Assembly (NCBI GenBank): GCA_964415045.1
Contig: CAYPZL010000018.1
Location: forward strand, 1 to 44,993
From: CAYPZL01 sp964415045
GTDB lineage: Bacteria > Planctomycetota > Phycisphaerae > Sedimentisphaerales > Anaerobacaceae
Length of the DNA stretch: 44,993 nt
Direction of reading: 5' to 3'
The position numbers were made by a program, and so were the translations under genes. The notes below the pieces were generated by a model, which was given only the letters and a program-made list of their open reading frames with translations, made no database searches and was not told where the DNA came from. This document shows, piece by piece, positions 17,732 to 25,846 of this stretch; position 1 is the stretch's first letter, and each line of letters starts with the position of its first letter.

Positions 17732-19147
17732 ATGAACCGACGAGATTTTTTGCGATCCGCCTGCAGCAGCGCCCTGGCGCTGGGGATGGGAGCCCGTTGG
17801 GCGCGGGCGGGTGAATCCAAACCCAACATCATCTTGATCATCTCGGACGACGCGGGCTACTCCGATTTCGGTTTCAACGGAGGGCGACAGATTCCCACGC
17901 CGCACCTGGACCGACTGGCCCGCGAAGGGGTCGTTTGCACGCAGGGATATGTCACCGCCTCAGTGTGCTGCCCGTCGCGGATGGGCCTGATGACGGGACG
18001 CTACCAGCAGCGGTTCGGGGCCGAATGCAACTGTCCGGCCATCGCCACCCCGGGCTTTACGAAGGGCGACCTGGGCCTGGAGCCGGGCGAACGCACGATG
18101 GGCGACGATCTCCGCCATGCGGGCTACAAGACGATGATGATCGGCAAATGGCACCTGGGCGAGCCGGAACAGTACCACCCGCTGCAACGCGGCTTCGACG
18201 AGTTCTACGGTTTTCTCGGCGGTTCGCGCAGCTACTGGCCGATCAAGTCGCCCGGCGTAGGGGCTGCCATGATGCACAATCACCAGCGCCTCAACGAAGA
18301 GGAGCAAATCACCTACACGACCGACAACCTGACCGATGCGGCCCTGGATTTCATCGAACGCCACAAAGACCGGCCCTTCTTCGTCTATCTCTCGTACAAC
18401 GCGGTGCACACGCCGATGCACGCCAAGGAAGAGGACATCGAACAGTGCGCGGACATTTCCCCGCAGCGGCGGCGCATCTACGCCGCGATGACCCGCTCGA
18501 TGGACCAGAACGTCGGGCGCGTGACCAAGGCCCTGCGGGACGGCGGCCTCGAGGACAACACACTGGTCGTCTTCGTCAACGACAACGGGGGCGCGACGAA
18601 CAATGCCTCGATCAACCGCCCGCTGCGGGGCCACAAGGGCACGTACTGGGAAGGCGGCATCCGCGTTCCCTTTACGGTCAAGTGGCCGGGGCGCTTGCCG
18701 GCGGGCCGGAAGTATCACAGTCCGGTCAGTACCCTGGACCTGCTGCCCACGTTCCTGGCGGCCGCTCGTGGGGACCATCAGGGCAAGGCCCTGGACGGCG
18801 TCAACCTGCTGCCTTTCCTGCAGGGGCGCAAGAAGGAGCTACCCCACGAGTATCTCTTCTGGCGGTTGTGGCGCGCCGCGGCCGTACGCGCCGGGCGCTG
18901 GAAGCTGATCCGCGTCGCCGCCGACCCGCTTCAGGAAGAACGTGAATTGCTCCTGCCTCTGATGCTGTTCGATCTGGAGAAGGACCCGGGCGAGACACAG
19001 AATCTGGCTGAGAAGAACCCGGAAAAGGCCAAAGAGCTTCTACATGCGCTGGAGCGCTGGGAAAAGGGCCTGGCCCAGCCGCGGTGGTACGACGGGACCG
19101 CCTGGCGGCACTGGGCCGATGTGCAGATCGAGAACCACCGAATGTAG
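17732..19147 (+). CDS. Tat-exported sulfatase
   Basis: A 471-residue type I sulfatase of the alkaline phosphatase superfamily, which removes sulfate esters, usually from sulfated polysaccharides. Twin-arginine signal: MNRRDFLRSACSSALALGMG. Metal site: LIISDDAGYSD (Asp39, Asp40). The formylglycine motif CxPSR is present as CCPSR, so Cys79 is the residue that would be oxidised by a formylglycine-generating enzyme. GKWHLG and FVNDNGG are further active-site elements. C-terminus FDLEKDPGETQNLAEKNP is the usual family ending. No FGE gene is in the window. The sulfatase, glycosidase and oxidoreductase together fit degradation of a sulfated glycan. Confidence 0.93.
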   Translation: MNRRDFLRSACSSALALGMGARWARAGESKPNIILIISDDAGYSDFGFNGGRQIPTPHLDRLAREGVVCTQGYVTASVCCPSRMGLMTGRYQQRFGAECNCPAIATPGFTKGDLGLEPGERTMGDDLRHAGYKTMMIGKWHLGEPEQYHPLQRGFDEFYGFLGGSRSYWPIKSPGVGAAMMHNHQRLNEEEQITYTTDNLTDAALDFIERHKDRPFFVYLSYNAVHTPMHAKEEDIEQCADISPQRRRIYAAMTRSMDQNVGRVTKALRDGGLEDNTLVVFVNDNGGATNNASINRPLRGHKGTYWEGGIRVPFTVKWPGRLPAGRKYHSPVSTLDLLPTFLAAARGDHQGKALDGVNLLPFLQGRKKELPHEYLFWRLWRAAAVRAGRWKLIRVAADPLQEERELLLPLMLFDLEKDPGETQNLAEKNPEKAKELLHALERWEKGLAQPRWYDGTAWRHWADVQIENHRM

Positions 19148-19222
19148 AGGACGGGCCATTTGCTCCCAGGGAACCTGTCGAGTCCGATGAGATTCCTCCG
19201 CCACGGCGGTCAACCGGCGCGG

Positions 19223-19228
19223 TATAAT
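19223..19228 (+). promoter_or_regulatory. Possible -10 element of the serpin gene
   Basis: A perfect TATAAT about 55 bp before the serpin ATG, in otherwise GC-rich DNA. No recognisable -35 hexamer lies 16-18 bp upstream, so the call rests on the -10 alone. Confidence 0.35.
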
Positions 19229-19282
19229 CGACGTCTTGATAAGCGAAGGAGTTATACATTCTGCAAGTAGGGGGTTCAGCAA

Positions 19283-20563
19283 ATGATGATGCACAAAGCC
19301 GTTCTGGTGTTGATGCTCGTGGTGCTTGTCGCCAGTTGCAGCGTCGGCGGGCAGCGCGAGGACAAGCGTGTCGACGGGGACGAGAAGCTGGTGGTCGAAG
19401 GAAACAATCGTTTTGCCCTGCAACTGTATCAGAAGCTGCGGGGTGGCGAGGGGAATCTGTTCCTCTCGCCGTACAGCATCTCGACGGCGCTGGCCATGAC
19501 TTACGCCGGGGCACGCGGCCAAACGGAAACGCAAATGGCCGAGGTGTTGCAATTCCCGACGTGGCGCGAAGTCTGGCTCGCACGCCGCATGACGCGCGAG
19601 GATCAGTCCGCCAGCGCTCCGAAGCGATTCGCCGCCGCGTTTGGCAAGATCGTCAAAGACCTGAACGCCCGGGGCAACGAGGCCCAGTACGAGCTGCGGG
19701 TCGCCAACGCACTGTGGGGACAGAAGGACTACGAGTTCCTTTCGTCGTTCACCAAGCGGGTCGAGGCCGCGTACGGCGGAAAGCTCCAGGAACTCGATTT
19801 TGTCACGGCCACCGAGCAGGCCCGAAAGACCATCAACGCCTGGGTGGAAAAGCAGACCAACGACAAGATCAAGGACCTCATCCGCCCGGGCGTGCTCGAT
19901 GCCATGACGAGGCTGGTCCTGACCAACGCGATCTATTTCAAGGGCAACTGGGCCAGCCAGTTCGAAGAAGACCGGACGCGCGAGGCCCCGTTCACGCTGC
20001 GCAGCGGAGAGAAAGTCCAGGCCCCCATGATGAATCAGCAGACGCAGTTCGGCTACGCCGCGACCGAAACGCTTCAGGTCCTGGAGCTGCCCTACGTGGG
20101 CGAGGAACTTTCGATGGTGATCCTGCTGCCGAAGGAAACGGACGGGATCGACGCGCTGGAGGGGGACCTCTCCGCCGAGAATCTGGCAACGTGGCTGGGC
20201 CGAATTCGCAAACGCGAGGTCATCGCTTCGATCCCGAAGTTCAAAATGACCAGCAAGTTCAGCCTGGCCTCGGTCCTGGCGTCGATGGGAATGCCTCTGG
20301 CGTTCTCCCAAAACGCGGATTTCTCGGGCATGACCGGTCGTCGCGATTTGTTCATCTCGGCCGTGATTCACCAGGCCTATGTGGAGGTCAATGAGGAAGG
20401 CACCGAGGCGGCGGCCGCGACCGCCGTAGGGATAAAGCTGACTTCCATCGGGCCGGACCGAACGCCGGTGTTCCGGGCCGATCACCCCTTCGTCTTCATG
20501 ATCCGCGACGCCAGGTCAGGCAGCATCCTTTTCCTCGGCCGCGTCCTGAATCCGAAGACCTGA
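19283..20563 (+). CDS. Serpin-family protease inhibitor, lipoprotein
   Basis: A 426-residue serine protease inhibitor. The N-terminus is a lipoprotein signal with lipobox VASC (Cys19), so the inhibitor is likely attached to an envelope membrane. Serpin signatures: NLFLSPYSISTALAMTYAGARG (residues about 57-80), TNAIYFKGNWASQF (about 213-227) and the C-terminal HPFVFMIRDARSGSILFLGRV. The reactive-centre hinge reads EEGTEAAAAT (371-380) with small residues at P12-P9 and Thr at P14, the form of an inhibitory rather than substrate serpin. Counting from Glu371 as P17 gives Thr387-Ser388 as P1-P1'. Target protease unknown; serpins are uncommon in bacteria. Start ATG 19283 is the first of a run of three Met-type codons. 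The next gene downstream is a convergent pseudogene. Confidence 0.93.
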   Translation: MMMHKAVLVLMLVVLVASCSVGGQREDKRVDGDEKLVVEGNNRFALQLYQKLRGGEGNLFLSPYSISTALAMTYAGARGQTETQMAEVLQFPTWREVWLARRMTREDQSASAPKRFAAAFGKIVKDLNARGNEAQYELRVANALWGQKDYEFLSSFTKRVEAAYGGKLQELDFVTATEQARKTINAWVEKQTNDKIKDLIRPGVLDAMTRLVLTNAIYFKGNWASQFEEDRTREAPFTLRSGEKVQAPMMNQQTQFGYAATETLQVLELPYVGEELSMVILLPKETDGIDALEGDLSAENLATWLGRIRKREVIASIPKFKMTSKFSLASVLASMGMPLAFSQNADFSGMTGRRDLFISAVIHQAYVEVNEEGTEAAAATAVGIKLTSIGPDRTPVFRADHPFVFMIRDARSGSILFLGRVLNPKT

Positions 20564-20593
20564 CCGGTTGAACCGTTGGGGCCATCGTCCGGT

Positions 20594-21866
20594 CTATCCG
20601 TTGCCTGCGGTCTGGATGACGATCGTGACGTCGTGTACGTCCTGCCCGGCTTCGACCACCAGTCCGGTCTCCCGGATGTTCCGGCCCTCGTACGGGATCT
20701 TGCTCACCCGTTCGCTGCGACCGCGCGGGCGAAAGTCGATGACGATCTCGCCGGGGGCGACCGCCGGCAGCAGGAAGGAACTGTCCGCCGGAAACGCCAT
20801 GATCGTGCCCGCCGCGTCGCCTTCCCCTTCTTCATAGAACACCGTGGAGCCGTTCCTGAGGTAGTCCGGGGCGTGCTTGCTGCCATAGCGGAAATTGGCG
20901 GCGGCGCCAAAGCCTCCTCGCTTGCGCGAGGCATAGCCCGAGCTGCGGCCGGCTCGATAGGGATTTCCCCGTTCGTCAACGAGGTTGCCGCGGATGTTGA
21001 CTCCGCGCCGCAACGAAAAGTCAAGCTGCGTTTGGGCACTCCCCTTCTCGACCGTCAGGAGACTTCTGCTTTTCACGTATCCCCTGTGCCGCGCGTCAAC
21101 GTGGACGATGAAGGTCCCGTCGCCGAGTCCGTCCAGGCGATAACGGCCTTGCTGCGCGAAAAGGTTCCGGGATAGAAACAGGGCGGAAACGGCTGCTCTT
21201 CGTCGGGCGGCTGCGCATCGCGCACCTGGACATAGACGGGCCGGCCGTCAAGCTCATCCAGGACGTAAGAACCGTCTTTCTCGACGCGTGACGAGGAAAG
21301 GCGACGAAAATGTCCCTGCCGGTGGCCCTGTGGTTTCCTGACCCACGCGGTGACGCTCCAGGTACTGCATTTGGCGGGAGGCTTGCCGTCCTCACCGATG
21401 ATTCGACCGGCGATTCTGCGGTACGGCCGCGGCGGCCTGAGTTTCATGCCTTGCTGTCACGCCCAGGTGGACCATCTTTCCCTGGAATCAGCGAAGTAGA
21501 CGCCCGTGATTTCGCACAGCGCAACCCTGGCATAGGGCCGTGAGTCGGTATTGTAGTGATCCAGAAGGCTGATCAGCAGGGGTACTGCCCTGCGATCGGC
21601 GATTCTTCCCATCGCTCTGACCGCCATCCACCCGGCGATCATTTCGCGTTTGTCCTGCTCCGAGGCGGCTTCGTAGGCTCGTTCAACGCCGAACCATCCG
21701 GCGTGCGTCGCGCCGGTTCCAGCTCGGCCAGACGCTGGTCCAGATGCGCCCTGACGTCGTCCAGCACTGCCCCCACGCGAGCGCCCTTGACGGTAGAAAG
21801 AGCCGGCCGGACGTCCCGGAGATACCTGCGCTTCAGACTTTCCTAGTTCCTGTCGTGCCTGTCCAT
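20594..21866 (-). pseudogene. Decayed HAAS-HEAT-carboxypeptidase-regulatory-domain gene
   Basis: A single ancestral gene can be followed through three frames. From ATG 21866 the reading is MDRHDRN then an in-frame TAG at 21845-21843; continuing past it gives YLRDVRPALSTVKGARVG, an N-terminal HAAS/DUF1700-like domain. Near 21690 the sense shifts frame into ERAYEAASEQ and a HEAT repeat (MAVRAMGRIADRRAVPLLI) ending at 21457. A second frame (21447 to about 21150) holds carboxypeptidase-regulatory-like beta domain text (RIAGRIIGEDGKP, KDGSYVLDEL), and near 21140 it shifts again to a frame with VNIRGNLVDERGNPY and APGEIVIDFRPRG, ending at 20594. One nonsense codon and at least two frameshifts make expression unlikely. 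The reading begins inside the end of padR, so it was the regulator's cotranscribed partner. Confidence 0.75.
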
Positions 21867-22204
21867 TTCCTGGTTCCTCCACTTCTCAACCGGTCCATAC
21901 TATCAACGAGGCTGTCCCAGTGCGCGTTCATCTGACGAAGGACCGTCTCGCCGGTCTTGGTGAGCTTGTAGTATTTCCGCGGCGGGCCGCCACTCGACGC
22001 CAGCGCGTATGTCTGGACCAGACCATCGCTCTGCAGACGCGCCAGCACCGGATAGATGTTGCCCTCGCGGATATCCAGGCCCTTGAGCCGCTTGAGCCGT
22101 CGGACCATCTCGTAGCCGTGGCATTCCTCACACTGCAACAAGTTCAATACCGCGATGTCCAGCAACCCCTTGCGCAGTTGAGTCTGCCAGTTTTCAAAAT
22201 CCAA
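21833..22204 (-). CDS. PadR-family transcriptional regulator
   Basis: A 123-residue winged-helix repressor. N-terminal segment WQTQLRKGLLDIAVLNLLQ, then CHGYEMVRRLKRLKGLDIREGNIYPVLARLQSDGLV is the standard PadR DNA-binding fold, with the wing in GPPRKYYKLTKTG. The C-terminal helix (QMNAHWDSLVDSMDRL) would dimerise. No effector domain. Its 3' end overlaps the start of the decayed HAAS-HEAT gene by 34 bp, the usual planctomycete pairing of PadR with a membrane-associated HAAS protein. It probably represses itself through the palindromes at 22252-22276. Confidence 0.92.
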   Translation of the reverse strand: MDFENWQTQLRKGLLDIAVLNLLQCEECHGYEMVRRLKRLKGLDIREGNIYPVLARLQSDGLVQTYALASSGGPPRKYYKLTKTGETVLRQMNAHWDSLVDSMDRLRSGGTRKWTGTTGTRKV

Positions 22205-22251
22205 CGTTCACCTTCCTAATCGCCATCGAAGAGTTCATGGATTCACGTATG

Positions 22252-22276
22252 CAGTATACTGTAAACCAGTATACAG
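22252..22276 (-). promoter_or_regulatory. Tandem palindromic operator/promoter of padR
   Basis: Two 10-bp near-identical palindromic units, CAGTATACTG (22252-22261) and CAGTATACAG (22267-22276), spaced 15 bp apart in GC-rich DNA 48 bp upstream of padR. On the minus strand they include TATACT -10-like hexamers, with TTGACC-type sequences further upstream (22277-22297). The overlap of promoter-like and palindromic sequence suits an autorepressor site. Binding by this PadR is inference. Confidence 0.55.
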
Positions 22277-22378
22277 AAAGGTCAATGGTCAAGACCTTTT
22301 CTTTTGCACTTTTTTTCCGCACGTCGTTCTGCATGGCATCGGCGCGCCGGGGGCCTCGTTGGCGAGCAGGACGGCGGG

Positions 22379-22915
22379 CTACGGGGCGGGCGCGGCGCAG
22401 GTAAGCCGTTCGTGCTGGAGGAGGCGTTGTTTGGTGGCGGTTCCGCCGGTGGTGGAGAACCCGCCGAGACCGCCGTCGGCGCGGAGCACGCGGTGGCAGG
22501 GGATAATCAACGGGATCGGGTTGGCGGCCATGGCACCGCCGACGGCGCGGGCGGCGGCGGGGCTGCCGACCCTGGCCGCCAAGGCGCCGTAGGTGGCGGT
22601 TTGGCCGTGAGGGATGTTGCGGCAGGCCCGGAGGACCTTGCGGCCGAAGGGGCGGATGCCATCAAGGAAAACGGCCGGATCAGTACTGAAATCCACGTTT
22701 TCGCCTTCGAAGTACCCTGTGATCCGTCTCTGTAGCGGTCGGAAAAGACCTCGCTCGAAGCGCGGTTCCTCCCCTCGGCAGGCCAGCTCTGTGAGCAACC
22801 TGGCCAGCGTCGCCTCGCGGTCCGCCTCGGGCAAAGACGTCCGCCAAACGGCATCGTCGCAGCCAGCCAGGCCGAAATAACCCCATTGGGTCCGAAAAAC
22901 GGTGTAGTAGAGCAT
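22379..22915 (-). CDS. ogt: Methylated-DNA--[protein]-cysteine S-methyltransferase
   Basis: A 178-residue suicide DNA-repair protein that transfers the alkyl group from O6-alkylguanine (or O4-alkylthymine) to its own cysteine. Catalytic PCHR motif at residues 139-142 (LIIPCHRVLRADG), with Cys140 the acceptor; the following GGLGGFSTTGG and the upstream helix-turn-helix PHGQTATYGALA are standard. The N-terminal RNase H-like domain (residues 1-80) is short but present. No Ada-type N-terminal domain, so the constitutive Ogt form. Start ATG 22915. Monocistronic, minus strand. Confidence 0.93.
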   Translation of the reverse strand: MLYYTVFRTQWGYFGLAGCDDAVWRTSLPEADREATLARLLTELACRGEEPRFERGLFRPLQRRITGYFEGENVDFSTDPAVFLDGIRPFGRKVLRACRNIPHGQTATYGALAARVGSPAAARAVGGAMAANPIPLIIPCHRVLRADGGLGGFSTTGGTATKQRLLQHERLTCAAPAP

Positions 22916-23040
22916 GTGAAACTCCCGTTCGACCTTCGCGATGGCGTCATTTTATGCTCCCGCTGAGAAATCGGCAAGCCGGAGCCCGCCGTGCGATTGG
23001 CAGCGGGCGGGCATAGTACTCTGTCGCTTGTCATGTGGAG

Positions 23041-23150
23041 ATTGCCATCCTGAGCGGGAGCGAAGGATCTGCCCACCCTGAGTTTCTGCGGGCGCGATTC
23101 CGACTTCTGTTTCTCGGCCCGGAGGCTGCACCTCGTTCAGCATGACTACC
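23041..23150. repeat. Small inverted-repeat element (CATCCTGAGCG type)
   Basis: The left end has GCCATCCTGAGCGGGAG and the right end, on the opposite strand, GTCATGCTGAACGAG (right arm 23132-23148): 9 of 11 core positions match. The left arm continues with CGAAGGATCTG, a wording seen as a dispersed non-coding repeat in several environmental phyla. No ORF inside. Probably a decayed miniature element. Confidence 0.45.
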
Positions 23151-23210
23151 CTCCAACTGGGCTGAGACAGAGCAGTAGCGGCAAAATCTGCGCCCGGACG
23201 GCGAAATTCG

Positions 23211-23239
23211 TTGACGCCGTCGCCAAATTCTGTTAGAGA
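23211..23239 (+). promoter_or_regulatory. Candidate pheA promoter
   Basis: TTGACG (23211-23216), 17-bp spacer, TAGAGA (23234-23239). The -35 and spacing are good, the -10 is only partly matching. It would give a leader of about 150 nt; no leader peptide rich in Phe and no T-box sequence were seen. Confidence 0.35.
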
Positions 23240-23395
23240 AAAGAGTTTTATGAAATCCGGCCCATCGCGCTGGGATAGTGGAACTTGACGGGAAATCGTC
23301 GGGCACGCAAGGCTGGGGAGGATCAGCCGGGCGCATCTTTTGTAAACATTGCCCTGTCAGGCGGTTGCTGCGGGAGAGAAGCTTGGGGTTGGCTC

Positions 23396-24466
23396 GTGTC
23401 TCTGGATGACCTGAGAAAACGAATCGATGAGATTGACAGCCAGTTGGTGGCTCTGCTCAACGAGCGCGCTCAGGTTGTCGTCGAGATAGGCAAGCTCAAG
23501 AGCCAAACCGACCGGCCCGTTTACGCGCCGGACCGCGAGAAGCAGGTGTTGGCCAAGATTGCCCGTGCCAACCGGGGCCCGCTGCCGGACCGTACGCTGG
23601 CGGCGATCTGGCGGGAGTTGATGAGCGGGTCGTTTGTTCTGGAGAAGCCCCTGCGGATCGCCTATCTCGGGCCCGGCGGCAGCTTCAGCCATACCGCGGC
23701 CATGCTCAAATTCGGCCAGAGCGTCGAATATGAACCCCTGGCGGACATTCGCAGTATCTTCGACGAGATCAGCAAGGGGCATTGCGACCTCGGGATCGTG
23801 CCGGTGGAGAATTCGACCGGCGGCGGTGTGATCGAGACGCTTGACGCCCTGATCGAGTCGGACGTGAAGATTTGCGCCGAGGTCCTGATGGCCATCCACC
23901 ACAACCTGCTGGCCAATTGCCCGCTGGAAGAGGTGGAGAAGATCTACTCCAAGCCGGAGGTGTTCGCCCAGTGCCGAAACTGGCTGACCGCGACCTTCAA
24001 GGAGGCCAAGACGATCCCGGTCGCTTCCACCGCGAAGGCGGCCCAGATGGCCTCCGAAGAGGCGGGCACCGCCGCGATCGGCTCGAAAATGGCGGCCGAG
24101 CTCTACGGCCTCAAGATGATCTGTGAGAATATCGAGGATATCGCCAACAACATCACGCGGTTCCTCGTGGTCAGCCGCGAGGATGCCAAGCCGACCGGCG
24201 AGGACAAAACGGCCATGCTCTTTAGCACCGCGCACAAGGCCGGCGCCCTGGCCGACGTGCTGGACGTGTTGAAGAAATACAACATCAATCTGACCAATAT
24301 CGAGTCCCGGCCGAGTAAAAAGCGCGAATGGGAGTATTACTTCTTTGTTGATTTCGTCGGGCATCGGACAGAGGAGCGGGTGCAAATCGGGATGGAGGAA
24401 GCCCGGCAGTACTGCCTGCAGCTCTCGGTGCTGGGCAGTTTTCCACGAGCCACTGAACTGCTCTGA
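23396..24466 (+). CDS. pheA: Bifunctional chorismate mutase / prephenate dehydratase
   Basis: P-protein of phenylalanine synthesis, 356 residues, converting chorismate to prephenate and prephenate to phenylpyruvate. Start taken at GTG 23396 (VSLDDLRKRID), the canonical N-terminus; longer in-frame codons upstream lack similarity. AroQ chorismate mutase domain, residues 1-85 (DSQLVALLNERAQVVVEIGKLK); prephenate dehydratase domain, about 92-268 (IAYLGPGGSFSHTAAM, VPVENSTGGGV, NNITRFLVVS); ACT regulatory domain, about 276-356, with the Phe-binding ESRP element (NIESRPSK). The ACT domain implies feedback inhibition by phenylalanine. First gene of a plus-strand run; tpiA follows after 49 nt. Confidence 0.95.
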   Translation: MSLDDLRKRIDEIDSQLVALLNERAQVVVEIGKLKSQTDRPVYAPDREKQVLAKIARANRGPLPDRTLAAIWRELMSGSFVLEKPLRIAYLGPGGSFSHTAAMLKFGQSVEYEPLADIRSIFDEISKGHCDLGIVPVENSTGGGVIETLDALIESDVKICAEVLMAIHHNLLANCPLEEVEKIYSKPEVFAQCRNWLTATFKEAKTIPVASTAKAAQMASEEAGTAAIGSKMAAELYGLKMICENIEDIANNITRFLVVSREDAKPTGEDKTAMLFSTAHKAGALADVLDVLKKYNINLTNIESRPSKKREWEYYFFVDFVGHRTEERVQIGMEEARQYCLQLSVLGSFPRATELL

Positions 24467-24515
24467 GAGCGACGGCGGGGACGCGACAGGACTGACAAGG
24501 TAACAGGAGAGAATT

Positions 24516-25277
24516 ATGAGAAAACCGTTTGTAGCCGGTAACTGGAAAATGAACACCGACAGGGCCTCGGGAGTGGCTTTGGCCAAAGCGGTCGCCGAAG
24601 GCTGTGCCGATGTGGCTTCTGATCGTGTAACCGTGGCGGTGATTGCGCCGTTCGTGTACCTTTCGGCTGTCGCCGAGGCCGTGAGCGCCTCCAGCGTGGC
24701 GGTCGGTGCGCAGGACCTCTACTTCGAGGAAAAGGGCGCATTTACGGGTGAAATCAGCCCCGGGATGCTGAAGGACGTCGGGTGCACGTACGTGTTGTGC
24801 GGCCATTCGGAGCGCCGGCACGTGCTGGGCGAAACGGATGAGCTGGTGGGCAAGAAGTTGACCGCCGCGATCAACGGCGGCCTGCTGCCGATCCTTTGCG
24901 TCGGCGAGCTGCTCGAAGAGCGCGACGCCGGCACCACCGAAGCTGTGGTGGCCCGGCAGCTCGAGGGCGGATTGGCCGGTCTCGGCGCCGAGAAGGTTGC
25001 GGCGGTGACGATTGCCTACGAGCCCGTCTGGGCGATTGGGACGGGTCGGACCGCCACACCGCAGCAGGCCCAGGAAGTACACGCCTTCATTCGCAACTGG
25101 CTCACGGACAAGTACAGCCAGGAACTGGCCCAGGACATCCGCATTCAGTACGGCGGTTCGGTCAAACCGGGCAACGCGGCGGATTTGATGGGCCAGGAAG
25201 ACGTGGACGGCGCGCTGGTCGGCGGCGCGAGCCTGAAGGCCGACGACTTCGTGCAGATCATTCGAGCGGCCGTATAG
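24516..25277 (+). CDS. tpiA: Triosephosphate isomerase
   Basis: Glycolytic enzyme interconverting dihydroxyacetone phosphate and glyceraldehyde 3-phosphate, 253 residues, the normal length. Catalytic residues: Asn9/Lys11 in AGNWKMN, His97 in LCGHSERR, Glu169 in AYEPVWAIGTG, followed by the mobile loop; phosphate-binding end YGGSVKPGNA and GGASLKADDF. Start ATG 24516 has AACAGGAGAG upstream. secG follows after 83 nt, an association common in Planctomycetota and relatives. Confidence 0.97.
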   Translation: MRKPFVAGNWKMNTDRASGVALAKAVAEGCADVASDRVTVAVIAPFVYLSAVAEAVSASSVAVGAQDLYFEEKGAFTGEISPGMLKDVGCTYVLCGHSERRHVLGETDELVGKKLTAAINGGLLPILCVGELLEERDAGTTEAVVARQLEGGLAGLGAEKVAAVTIAYEPVWAIGTGRTATPQQAQEVHAFIRNWLTDKYSQELAQDIRIQYGGSVKPGNAADLMGQEDVDGALVGGASLKADDFVQIIRAAV

Positions 25278-25360
25278 CATCGCGGCCGAGAAGCAATCGT
25301 GGAGTGCGGAAGCCGGCGTGATACCGGCATGACCAAGTGGTTAGTTTTTGAGGCGTGAAC

Positions 25361-25771
25361 ATGACTGGTGTACCGCTGTTGGGCGTTGGCCTTGTGATGA
25401 AGTTTGTGGCCGTTCTGTTCGTTCTTGTCTCGGTCGTTCTGGTTCTGGTGATTCTGATTCAGAAGGGCCGGGGCGGCGGACTGAGCGGGGCATTCGGCGG
25501 CGGCATGGCCAGCGGCCTGCTGGGCTCGAAGACGGGGGACTTTCTGACCTGGGTGACCATTGTCCTGGTCGGCGTTTTCCTGGCGCTGGCGGTGTTGATG
25601 GCCCGATTCTTCCGGCCCGCCGAGGTTGGGCAGTTCGGTGCTGATGGGTCTGTCGAAAGCAGCCAGCCGGCGGCGGGGGCCGATGCCCAGCCGACGGACG
25701 AACGAACGGGATCGGCGCCGGTGGAGGCGCAGGGCGAGCCGGCCGGGGATGCCAACGCGGTCGGAGGCTGA
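25361..25771 (+). CDS. secG: Preprotein translocase subunit SecG
   Basis: Small inner-membrane partner of SecYE, 136 residues from ATG 25361 (GTG 25355 and ATG 25397 are alternatives). Two membrane segments: residues about 14-34 (KFVAVLFVLVSVVLVLVILI) and about 61-82 (FLTWVTIVLVGVFLALAVLM), joined by the SecG-typical QKGRGGGLSGAFGGG loop. The C-terminal 45 residues are a charged, Ala/Gly/Gln-rich tail that is longer than in E. coli and probably disordered. Confidence 0.93.
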   Translation: MTGVPLLGVGLVMKFVAVLFVLVSVVLVLVILIQKGRGGGLSGAFGGGMASGLLGSKTGDFLTWVTIVLVGVFLALAVLMARFFRPAEVGQFGADGSVESSQPAAGADAQPTDERTGSAPVEAQGEPAGDANAVGG

Positions 25772-25846
25772 TCGTCGCGCCCGGGCCGGATGCTGCCATG
25801 CGGGGAATCCTGTGAAGGGCCATTCGCTGTTTGAGAGCACATCACT

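Larger units (their letters stand above)
22916..23395. other. Long divergent intergenic region before pheA
   Basis: Holds no gene I can support. It contains an imperfect inverted-repeat element at 23041-23150 and a candidate plus-strand promoter at 23211-23239 (both listed separately). The last 60 bases, up to GTG 23396, read through in frame with pheA but lack pheA similarity. Confidence 0.4.

Noticed and set aside
23240..23395. T-box or Phe leader peptide before pheA
   Set aside because: No Phe-rich short frame, no T-box core sequence and no terminator/antiterminator pair seen.
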